NCBI RefSeq assembly: GCF_032118995.1
Contig: NC_092651.1
Location: forward strand, 16,493,349 to 16,557,348
Reading direction: 5' to 3'
Source: Asterias amurensis
Lineage: Eukaryota > Echinodermata > Asteroidea > Forcipulatida > Asteriidae
Length of the DNA: 64,000 nucleotides
In this document: one piece after another, positions 48,040 to 58,800 of the stretch
How the letters are laid out: each line of letters opens with the position of its first letter
How positions within the stretch are numbered: the stretch's first letter is position 1
Made by a program: the position numbers and the translations under genes
The notes under the pieces: model-generated
The model's database searches: none
Seen by the model: the letters and a program-made list of their open reading frames with translations, nothing else
What the model was told of the DNA's origin: nothing

Positions 48040-48122
48040 GTAGTTGCGATAACGTAACCCTCCTGCCGACGGCGGTGCCGGAGGCTGCGCCGTCGGCAGG
48101 AGGGTTACGTTATCGCAACTAC
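48040..48122. repeat. Perfect 35-bp inverted repeat, GC-rich hairpin
   Basis: Left arm 48040-48074 'gtagttgcgataacgtaacc..' and right arm 48088-48122 are exact complements around a 13-nt loop. The stem includes 'ccgacggcg/cgccgtcgg', far more GC-rich than the flanks. Confidence 0.95.
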
Positions 48123-48790
48123 ACAGTATGGAGGAATAATTGTGTCCTTATTCCTCCATGGGTGCAGTCACTAGTTAATTAACAGGCTCGCTCCACTATT
48201 GTTCTGGGCAGTAACATAGTTTTCCTTTCACTTTTGTGCCAGTATTTGTAGTTTGCCATTTTTCTAAGTTTTCCTTGCTACTTGTCCATTCACTTTAGGT
48301 CAGACACCACCGGTTTTCCCAATTTCCTGTTCAGTTACTGTATATTGTTGAGTTTATTCTTACATAAGTATTTTCTTTCTTGGTCCTTCTTTATACCAAC
48401 CCCTACTCTAGCTCTACACAATCGTTTATTTATTTGTTGTAATTTTTTTTTTCAGTTTGTTTGTCCGTCTTTCTGTCCTGTGAGGCATCCCTCCTTAAGA
48501 GCTGCTTTTCAGGATTTGTCCCATATCACTTCCTCCTGATAAGTTCTTGTTATCCCTTGTGTTTGCCTCTTTTGCTAATAGTTTCCCTTCATGATATAGT
48601 TATCCATTTCCTGCATGGGGGCTGTATTATTTTTCGTCTTTCTGTGAAATATGTAATTGGGAAGTTGTATGATCATGTATGAATGATTTCCTTTCTTCCC
48701 CTGCACCTTACGGCTCTTATTGAAATGTTATGCCACGCTGCACTACTTCATTGAAACTACAAGGGTCCTCAGGGGAGCCTTAAAGTTTCT
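48123..48790. other. AT-rich, nothing recognised
   Basis: T-rich plus strand; open frames look like chance. Confidence 0.35.
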
Positions 48791-48791
48791 A

Positions 48792-48925
48792 GGGAAAAGT
48801 CTCCGTATGGCGCCACCACTTTTTCATTTGATATGAAATAATATAGTATCTAATTTACGTCATTGAGATATCCCTTTTTGTAAAAATGAGTGAAAAAGTG
48901 GTGGCGCCATACGGAAAGTTATCCG
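48792..48925. mobile_element. Family 4 hairpin MITE
   Basis: Inverted arms 'ccgtatggcgccaccacttt' and 'agtggtggcgccatacgg' around an AT-rich loop. A second copy is at 57402-57526 inside the SLC6 gene. Confidence 0.8.
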
Positions 48926-50730
48926 TTTCTAGAAGTAACGCTGCCCCATCCAAGATTTTGTTCAGCAAGCGTACAACCGTTCTCTACGTGTGGTGCTAGT
49001 TCTTGGGTTTGAGTAGGGCTCTGAAGCTAGTTGTTCATCGCAGCACTGATTTCTGCACGAATCCCATGTTTATATTGTACACACTAAGGTCAACGATGTA
49101 CTTGCCTTCTTTCTTCATCAGCTTCAGCACATTTTCCATTCGTACTCTCTCTCTCCTCACTCAAACAAGTAGCAAACAAGCTCAGTCCTGTTTCCATCCG
49201 ACGTCGTCGGTCGAAAGGAGTGAATTCTGGCATCTTTCTGGAGAGGTTCACTTCACTCCATGCGACAAACCGAAACTGTTCGAAGAGGGAGAAACTTCAT
49301 ATCGGTGTTTTAATCCGCATCCGGTGTCATGTTACAAGCTCAGTCCTGTTTCCATCCGACGCGCCCGGGCGGAATGGGTAGCTCGCACACACGACCACGT
49401 GTTAATGCAATATCCGGAAGAAGGCGTGGCTTCAAAATCGACTCCCAAATGTGTTGTAGGGGTGGGGGGGGGGACTTCAATGTAAACAACAAGCGACGAT
49501 GCAATAACTTTCCGAGTCAGAGCTGAGTTTTCACATGGTTTTCAATGTGATTTCCACGGCTCTTAAAACCTGTGAAAAAATTGCACGGTACATTTAGTGC
49601 CGCATGCCGAAAGGATTAGAATGATTTCGTTTTCAGCCTTTGAGAAAACGCCACCATGTTCATATTTGTTTGCTGAGTCTATGATGTGCAGACAAGTTGT
49701 TGTGAAAAAGTTCTTAAGATTAGATAATTACCCATACAGGTATTGACATGCATTTTACCGGGTTTCATCTGCTGGGTTTTCCCTGCCAATTTCAGCACAA
49801 ATCCCTTCATTTTAACACTAATTCCATTTCGTTTGTAAATGTTCGTTCCGTTATCAACAGTCAATCAAAAGGATAATTCAATTTCATTTGGCCGCAAAGA
49901 TTCACTCAATTTCTTAAAGGCATGACAGTTGAAAAAGAATGTTTAGAACGACTGAAACGAATCTGATTGAGAAAAACGAATTCATGTTTGATGCAACAAA
50001 ACGCCATAGCTAAAAAGAAAATCTCGTTTGAGTGGGTATCATCTTATCATGGAGCAGTAATTTAAAGGGCAAGATGCGCGTGTTGGAGTATACCACTCAT
50101 CTTGTATACCGCCCTCTAGTGACAAAATACTAAAGGATTACTTAGAATTAACATGACCCAAAGAATTCTAAATCAAGTAGTCACCGTCTCTTTACTATAA
50201 GTCTCAATTGTGAACTCATAACACCGTGAACTTGATTGCGTAATTGAATAATTTGTTTCTGAAATTGGCAAAAAAAAAAAACAACATATTATTGGCCCAC
50301 AGTTACCAACACTTCAAAACCAATCAAAGCAAACACCTGTATATCACATTTTTTCAAACTGTCATAATATGACTTTATTTTTGCTCTATCAAAGACAATG
50401 ACTTTAATCCTCTTTGTCATTAATAACAAGTCAATAGTAAACACATGTTACATCTTGGATAATAAAATATTCTTTAAAAAATATGAACACCTTTTTGTAA
50501 GTAAATTTTGTGCGCATGAACTTCCACAAATTAAACTTAACCCTTTTTTTTAGTAGATGTACTACAGCTTCTATTAAGTCATTCTCAGATAAGAAACGCA
50601 CTCTCCAGTAACACAATTCCTAGTCACAATCATACATCTTGACTAAATAACCACTCTGCACCAATTTCATATGCTATTAATGAGAATGCTGTTGAATTTG
50701 CTTTTTGTATAGAAGTGTAATTTTCATATT
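48926..50730. other. Intergenic, no gene recognised
   Basis: The word 'aagctcagtcctgtttccat' is duplicated at about 49179 and 49338. A 160-codon plus-strand frame (49003-49485) has no family features. 50.09-50.13 kb has 'ataccgccctctagtg', a word common at ends of marine transposons. Confidence 0.35.
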
Positions 50731-50734
50731 TTAA

Positions 50735-51050
50735 ACAAACAAACAAACCAACAAACAAACAAACAAACAAACAAAGGAACGAACAAACCGAACAAACGAA
50801 CGAACGAACGAACGAACGAACGAACGAACGAACGAACGAACGAACGAACGAACGAACGAACGAACGAACGAACGAACGAACGAACGAACGAACGAACGAA
50901 CGAACGAACGAACGAACGAACGAACGAACGTACGAACGAACGAACGAACGAACGAACGAACGAACGAACGAACGAACGAACGAACGAACGAACGAACGAA
51001 CAAACAAACAAACAAACAAACATACAAACAAACAAACAAATAAACACTCA
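50735..51050. repeat. Microsatellite (CGAA)n flanked by (CAAA)n
   Basis: About 50 units of CGAA at 50796-50999, with one 'cgta' interruption near 50930, and CAAA runs on both sides. The long VRSF-repeat open frames on the minus strand are translation of the repeat, not genes. Confidence 0.95.
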
Positions 51051-51227
51051 AATAACAAACATCCAAATATTCAAACCTTTCAAAATTTATACATAGTGCA
51101 AACAAACTAACTTTACATTTTAAGTTTAAAACAAGAAGCGGATGATCATTGAAGTTGATGCAACAGCAATTATCACCCCTAGATAAAAAACAAATAAGAA
51201 GTCACTCACTTTAAGATACAGTCATCC

Positions 51228-51518
51228 TTAAAGGCACTGGACATTATTGGTAAATACTCCAAATAATTATTAGCATGAAAACTTACTTGATAACAAGCAG
51301 TGGAGAGATCTGATAGTACACACAATAAAAGACTTCAAGCCCGAAGTCTTTTCTTATGCATCTGAACGAAGCACACAAAGTTGTGTTCTTTCTTTCATTG
51401 TTCTGTTTCAACATCGAGACCAATTGAGTCTCCAAATTTTCCCAGATTTCTTTATGTGGGATACAACAAATGAGAATACTGGTCTTTGACAACTAACAAA
51501 CGTGTACAGTGACTTTAA
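51228..51518. mobile_element. Family 1 MITE, shortened
   Basis: 'TTAAAGGCACTGGACATT' to 'gtacagtgactttaa', with centre 'gacttcaagcccgaagtctt' palindrome. Confidence 0.7.
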
Positions 51519-51679
51519 GATAAATGGGCACTGATTATCAGTCAATCATCCACCTGCAACCTATACAAACTTTTTTGGGGGTTTTCTGGTAAAATTCAAG
51601 GATTCAAAGAACATAATCACTCGCAATACGCCCCTACACCAGTGTAATTTAAGAGTTGACCCGAGAGGGCGCTGTTCGT

Positions 51680-51945
51680 GACGTCAATCGAGGCAGACTT
51701 TGCCTGTAATGCGTAGAGTAAACACAATTGCAAAGTACATGTACGGACCAAGTCGTGAGTTTGTACGTTTAAAAAAAAAAAGATTTTTTTTTTTTTTCCT
51801 GGCAATGCCGACCAGGTGTATTGCTGCTGGATGCAAAAAAAAACTTTTCGAAACGTACCAACTCACGACTTGGACGTACATGAACTTTGCACGTGTGTTT
51901 ACTATACGCATTGCAGGCAAAGTACCCTCGATTGATGTCACAAAA
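51680..51945. repeat. Foldback element carrying a THAP-like start
   Basis: Left arm (about 51680-51770: 'gacgtcaatcgagg', 'ctttgcctgtaatgcg', 'gaccaagtcgtgag') and right arm (about 51855-51945) are imperfect complements. Between them 'atgccgaccaggtgtattgc' encodes MPTRCIAAGCKKK, like the first residues of a THAP zinc finger (MPxxCxxxxC). Confidence 0.6.
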
Positions 51946-52228
51946 GGGGTAGGCGGAGTCAGCCCCCCAAACAACTTTATATATTTTTTAAACATATAAA
52001 TCGTGACAAACAATTACTTAAAAAATTGATTTATTGTTTGTCAGCTTATACTCGTATGTTTGAAAGAAAAAAAATTCTATTTCCAGGTGACTTTAAGGTA
52101 TGGTTGACACTAACTGAGTGCACTGTGTGGTTTGGGTGTATATACAGACAAATTTACCCAAACCTAAGGGTGTCGTTGGTATTGTGTCCACCATATCTCA
52201 GACTGACTCATTGGTATCACTTCCTACA

Positions 52229-52615
52229 TTAAAGACACTGGACACCTTTGGTAATTGCCAAAGAACACTCGGTGCATCTCAACATCACAACAGCACAAAA
52301 TAACAATCCTGTGAAAATTTGAACTCGACTGGTTGTCAAGGTTGCGAGATAATAATGGAAGAAAAAAGACCCTTGTCACAAGAAGTTGTGTGCGTTCAGA
52401 TGCTTGATTTCAGGACCTCAAAATCTAATTCTGAGGTCTCGAAATCAAATTCAAATATTTTAGTGAAAAATTACTTCTTTCTCGAAAACTACGTTACTTC
52501 AGAGGGAGCCGTTTCTCACTTTTTTTTATATACTATCAACAGCTCTCCATCGTTTGGTACCAAGTAAGTGTATATGCTAACGATTATTTTGAGCAATAGT
52601 GTCCAGTGCCTGTAA
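52229..52615. mobile_element. Family 1 MITE, near-complete
   Basis: 'TTAAAGACACTGGACACC' to 'GTGTCCAGTGCCTGTAA', inner 'ggacctcaaaatctaattc/ gaggtctcgaaatc' palindrome. It ends 18 bp from the SLC6 stop codon, so it probably lies in the 3' UTR. Confidence 0.78.
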
Positions 52616-52633
52616 GCCAACACCATCCCATGT

Positions 52634-52888
52634 CTAATGCTTGTCTACATCCACGTCCACCACCTCATTGATGTAGTAATTTGGTGTATCCGAGTTATAC
52701 GGGTTCATGTTGGAAGACGATACCAGAGCCACACCGGGTTCACTGTGACCTCCGTACCCTTTGGAGGTCAGCTCAATCTCTGGTGGGGGCAGGCCATCGG
52801 CTGGGATAGGTTGGTAGCCCGCCTCGATGCGATTCTTGTTCAGGGCAGGTCCCCAGTCCCAGGTTGGGCGAAGAAGGATCTGAAGACG
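52634..52888 (-). CDS. SLC6 last exon, cytoplasmic C-terminus
   Basis: [16 protein letters not shown].. after acceptor 'atatatccag'. The WGPAL word is typical of the tail start in this family. It ends VVDVDVDKH then TAG (636-634 of 52.6 kb). 84 residues. Confidence 0.88.
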   Translation of the reverse strand, partial: RLQILLRPTWDWGPALNKNRIEAGYQPIPADGLPPPEIELTSKGYGGHSEPGVALVSSSNMNPYNSDTPNYYINEVVDVDVDKH

Positions 52889-55800
52889 CTGGATATATTA
52901 AGTGGGGAAAAAAGACATGCAGTTAACAGGTCTGTATACGTTTGGTCATGGCACTTGAAAACTAAATGCAAATAAAAACCTATATCTGGGGATTTGAGGC
53001 ATTGCATGGTCAGAGTTTTCACTATACTGGTTTGCGGTAACACCATGTGTGTATCTACTTGCCAGATAGAGTTTGTTCTTTAGAGAACTGTCTTGCTATA
53101 ATAAAATTCTACTACTGCAGAAAAGATTTCAGGAGACTTCGCAGCTCTGAAGAGAACTGTCCTGCTTCTATCTGGGCGGAAGGTAGAAATTGGCTGGGAC
53201 TACTTACAGGGACCAATTTCATAAAGCCTGTAAGCACACAAACTTGCTTAGCATGAAACTTCTTTCTTAATAAAAACAGGATTACCAACCAAATTTTCAC
53301 GTGATTTTTTTAGGATAAGCAAACAACAGCTGAATGCCAGTAACAAGCAATAGGCAACAAATTGAAATTTGGTTGGTAATCATGTTTTTATCAAGGAAGA
53401 AATTTCATGCAAAGCAAACTTTTGTGCTTACATGCTTTGTGAAATGAGGTCCAGACGCCTACTGTACTTACAGGTGCCTTTGAATGTTTTTCGGTAAATT
53501 GGTACGTCATTGCAATAACGATTTATGACCATTTAAGGTTTTAATTATTTCAGCTCATTCAATTGGAATCAGTGTCATAGAGTTTATTATTTTATTTTTT
53601 TACATTCTGCATGTCTGTTGTGTTGTGTTGTTGTTCAAATTCTCTTCCTTCCTCCGTGTTCAAATTTGGTTCTAAAACATCCAACATTTTTTTTATAAAG
53701 TCCTGAGGACACAATGTTCAACTATGTAAAACAAACTTTAACACATTGTTTGCCTCAACATTATTGGAAAACATAGTTGACAATTACAAAACATTACTGG
53801 CAATTATATATCACAATCTCACCTGGGCTTGTACATACCATAAAACAACTCAACTCAAAGATTGAAACTTACAACAAAAACTTTAACATTCTACTGAACG
53901 GTGGACCGACGACAGGCAGAAATTGGTATTACATAGGTTCGTACTTGCTTCGCAGTTTGCTAATAAAGGAGGGAAGAGTAATTATCAAATTTATGAACCA
54001 TAAAGCCTGGTGCATACTTCCTGCGAAGCGAATTTTGGTGACGCAACAATCGGTACACGCTCCATTTCCCTTTGTGACGCAATGAAATTCGCATCGCACG
54101 AAGCATTTGCAGGAAGTATGAACCGCGGGCTGAATAATGCAAGAAAAAAACACTCACAGTTAGGAATGTTGTGCTTGTATCGTCGGCTCTGAAGAAGAAA
54201 GCAAACACAGCGTATCCAGGGATGACGACAAACGACAGCAGTGTCAGTGCCCAGCCAATGGCCTGAGCCCATGTATCAAACTCCTCCCCACCATAGCCAG
54301 ACGGGGCGTAGAATACAAAGCTTGCAACAACTATTGCCTGTTTTGGTAAATACAGAATGAAAGATGATAGAATTAACCAGAGATGAAATAGCAGTAGCCT
54401 ATCTAACTTCAATTCCAACAGAATTGTCCATAAATATTATATTTTTTATATTGGTATTATATACAAAGCTTATAAGTGTTACAACAATATGTATTAAATA
54501 CAAAGCTGGCAACAACTTTTGCCTGTTCCTGTTATGGTAAACAAAAAATGAAAGATGAAAGAATTAACCACAGATGAAATAGCAGTAGCCTATAATTCCA
54601 TCACAATATTGTCCGTAAGTATTATTGTCAATAAGTATATTTTTTGAAAGCGTCAATCCATTTCAAGTCGTCTAAAGCTGAAAAGAGTGCTTAACATTGT
54701 TCTGAGCAGGAAGCCAGTATGTGTGACATGGTGACAAATATGAGTTAGTTTGGTTGATAACTTTATTTTGATATGTTGAGCCTTGTTGGCTATCATTATA
54801 AACCAGTCAAACTTTATTATTATATATCTCTGGTAACAAAACCAAGGGTGTCTCATGAGTGAATTTGTGGCTCGCAAACCTGAGGAAACCTGTAAACAAG
54901 GGTGCTTGATGTGAACCAGAAACACTGGGGTTAACGTTCACTACCAATACTAGTACACAGTACTTATGTTCCATCCAAAAGACAAAGCAAAAATGGTAAC
55001 CAAGAATCTGCGGATCAGAAACACCAGGGCCCAATTTCATTAAGCTGTTCAGCAGAATCTTCAATCTTCAGAAATAGTACTGCATGAAAACGACTTGGAA
55101 GGCTTTTTAAACACACAGTTTACAAAATACTGTTTGACAAGATTCTTTGATAAGCAAAAGTTGAGTGTTTTTCTTTGCTTATTATTATTATTATTATTAT
55201 TATTTATTCGACCTCAACAGTACAGAAAATACAAACAAGGCAACAATGTAAGGGAAAAAACCTCATAACAGAAACGACAACGCTACAGAACATTATGAGT
55301 AAACAAAATAGACAAATAAGTGAAAAATAAATAAATAAGTTAATTAATTTAACAACAATCAGTCAATCAATAAATAATTCAAAAAATAATTAAGTGAATA
55401 AATAAACAATTAAAAAAGTAAGTAAACAAACACGCGAGAAATAAAATAAAATAAGTAAAATGATTTAGCAATTTTTTCATGCTTATTTTTTACAGGCTTT
55501 ATGATATTGGGCCCAGAACTTGAATCCAGTGCTCCCACTCGGCCACACAGAGGCCTCGAGACAAAGATCCGCGCCTGAATTTATTTTGTCATCCATGGCA
55601 AACTTACCACCATTGCAAGTGGAGAAATCACAGACCAGCACGCCTTCCAGTAGATATTGGGTCGTGATCCGATCATGGATTCGATGTCGTTGCCGAAGCG
55701 AGTCAGTCCGTATACATAGCAGATAACAGTGCAATAACACACCGCAATGAACATCAAGGAAAATCCCCCAGCGTAGTCGTTCATTATGGTTAGTGCATAC

Positions 55801-58800
55801 AAGCCGCCCTGAAAAGCAGTGGGAACAGAAATGATGTAAGAGATGTAAAATTTGTATCGGGGATAAAGAATATTAATTGGTTTTTACCCAAAAACCGATG
55901 TGTCTTAGCACTGTATACTCAGTACTTTCCCAAGTCCTGTGAAAAAAACATCACAGGCATGTAACTCGGGTGGGATTCGAACCCACGACCCTTGCAATTC
56001 TAGAGCAGTGTCTTACCAACTAGACTACCGAGGTTGCCCGGTAGCTAGAGGCAGTTCGAATCCTTTGTTTGGCAGCGGGTACCACAACGATGTGCTTAAG
56101 TGATGTGCATAAGTAGCAGATAAATGAAGACTTTCTTGGTAAAGAAAAAAACATCACATGAGATTGTGGTTCTGAAAAGAACAGGGCCCAATTTCATAGA
56201 GGTGCAAAGCACAGAAATTTGTTTAGCATAAAATTTCTTCCTTGATAAAAACAAGATTACTAACCAAATTTCCACATGCTTTTTAGAATAAGCAAACAAC
56301 AGCTGAATACCAGTAACAAGCATTATGCAACACATGGACATTTGAAAGATAATCCTTTTTTTATCAAAGAAGAAATTTCATGCTTAGCAAATGTTTGTGC
56401 TTAGCAGCTATATGAAATGGGGCCCTGGTGGTTGAAAAGCAATGGTGGCTCTGAAAAGAACCAGTTTTGAAACAACTTCTTTATATGACTGTCATACGCA
56501 TAGGGAAAAATAACTGGTGGCTCTGAAAAGAACCAGCTTCCCATCAACTTCTCGATACTTTGATCAGTAAGTTTCGTTTGTCATCCGGAAAAAGCATTGG
56601 TGGCTCTGAAAAGAACCAGCTTCCCATCAACTTCTCGATATTTTGATCAGTAAGTTTTGTCTGTCATCCGGAAAAAGCACTGGTGGCTCTGAAAAGAACT
56701 GGTTTTGAAACAAATTCTCAACATTTTTTATCAGTAAGTTTTGTCTGTCATCCGGAAAAAGCACTGGTGGCTCTGAAAAGAACTGGTTTTGAAACAACTT
56801 CTCGATATTTTGATTAGTAAGTTGTGATTGTCATCAGGAAAAATCACTGGTGGCTCTGAAAAGAACCAGTTTTGAAACAACTTCTCGATATTTTGATTAG
56901 TAAGTTGTGATTGTCATCAGGAAAAAGCACTGGTGGCTTTGAAAAGAACTGGCTTTGAAACAAATTCTCGACATTTTTTATCAGTAAGTTTTGTCCGTCA
57001 TCCGGAAAAAGCACTGGTGGCTCTGAAAAGAACTGGTTTTGAAACAAATTCATGAATTTTTTTATCAGTAAGTTTCGACTGTCATCCGGAAAAAGCATTG
57101 GTGGCTCTGAAAAGAACTGGCTTTGAAACAAATTCTCAACACTTTCGATCAGTTAGTTTCGACTGTCATCCGGAAAAGAACAAGCTTTGAAACAACTTCT
57201 CGATATCTTGATATATAAGTTTCGATTGTCATCCAGATTTTTTTTGATGGTTTTGAAAAGAACCGGTGTGGCAGGAGATTCTGTCCCTCGGAGATTCGAT
57301 CCCCCCATATGGCGAACTGTGTACAAACTTCTTCTGATAGCACCCTCATTTGAATCATCCTCTTCCAACCCCTATTAATTTCCCATATGTGGGGACAGAA
57401 TGGAAAGTTTCCTTATGGTGCCACCACTTTTTCAATCGATATGAAACAATATAGTAGCAAATTTACCTCAATGAGATATCCCCTTTTGTAAAAATGAGTG
57501 AGCAAGTGCCATACGGAAAGTTATCCGACAGAATCTTCCTGGGACAATGTCTTCAAAACAACATTTCGATCAGTTTAAGTTTCAGTTGTCATCCAGAGAA
57601 AGAAGAATGTATGTTGAAACCTCACCTGAGTAACCATTGGAATCCCGCAGAGGAATCCTACGGAGCAGCCAGCTAGAGTTACAAGCCATTTATAACGCTT
57701 CAATCTCGGTGGCATCTCGTCCACTATTGCAGTCAGTACTGTTTCCATCATGGCAAACTAGGACAAAAAAAAATTATAAAAAAAAAAAAAAAAAATTCTC
57801 AACATGTAAATTTTCCTTTAACCTGAAGGTTCAGTCTGCTGATAAAAATAGTTTTCATGGCTCTGCTTACTGTAAGCACAGAATTCCGTGCTTACGGCAA
57901 GCGTCTTTCACGTGTTAGCAGCGAATTTGCGCGTGCATACTCCGCGCTACTAGGGATTCTACAAATTGGGCCCTGCAAACTACACAGGGAGGGGGGGGGG
58001 GAGGATAACAAGTTACAAAGAAACCTTGAAAACTTCATGTCCTTCATCACAGTTCTGGAGATTCGCAGTTAAATCCAACAAACATGTATACAATAATTCC
58101 TTGCTCTCTGCATAAACCAATACCTGATGTCCTTATTCTTTCGGACAAGGACAGGTGACCAGTCTAATAAAAGGTCTTCAATGTCTTGAGTGAGGTTGCT
58201 GTGTTAACATTGTGATGTCATATGCACTGGGGTTAAATGGTTTCAATTAATATACGTGTAGGTTTGGCCTAATTTTATAATTATTTGTTTCGTGACTTAG
58301 TTGGGGAATATAGGCCTTTAAGTTTTTGTTTTCTTGTAATGCTTTTCATTTTGCTGTTAAGCGCTTTGAGGAATGCCAATTCATATTGCGCTATATAAAT
58401 ACTGTTTTATTATTATTATTATTATTTTATACTATTTTACCATACTGTCCAGACCGAGCAGAAACAACATGAAGAAGAAAAGGAATGCCCAGACCTGAGG
58501 CACCGGAGTCATCTTGGCTAGGGCCTCGGGGTAGACAATGAAAACCAAGCCTGGGCCTAGAGAGAAATGATAAAGGTAGTGCATATAAATACAAAAAACA
58601 CAAAACTTAGTCCTTCAGAACAAGAAAGTTATAGGTCCACCTTTGGGTTAGACTTGGTTCCAAGTCTTTGATCGTGGCTTTTAGTCGTCTTGATAGCCGC
58701 TACAAACAGCGCCCTCTTGTAATCAACCTCCGTCAATAGTCTGAGTTAGGGCACGTGATAGCTAATAATGTGGGGGGGGGGGGGTTTGTGGCTGAGATGC

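Larger units (their letters stand above)
56160..57610 (-). repeat. Intronic tandem array, 83/84-bp units
   Basis: 'ggtggctctgaaaagaac' (or close) begins at 56444, 56516, 56599, 56682, 56766, 56849, 56932, 57016 and 57100. Decayed units reach from about 56165 to 57603. Units contain 'cagtaagttt..gtcatccgg'. The 84-bp units leave an open minus-strand frame for three repeats, but 83-bp units break it. MITEs at 56184-56425 and 57402-57526 interrupt the array. Confidence 0.9.

Noticed and set aside
49003..49485. 160-codon plus-strand frame
   Set aside because: No domain, no splice context, mixed composition, and it spans a duplicated 27-bp word; most likely a chance frame.
50630..51105. Long minus-strand frames with VRSF repeats
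   Set aside because: They are all translations of the (CGAA)n microsatellite in its three frames; any tetranucleotide repeat without stop words gives this.
55960..56045. Functional tRNA gene
   Set aside because: T arm and D stem are good, but the anticodon stem does not pair properly and the acceptor stem is weak; a SINE head is the better reading.
56844..57131. Minus-strand repeat protein in the 83/84-bp array
   Set aside because: It lies in an SLC6 intron and the frame is lost wherever units are 83 bp; not a gene on present evidence.
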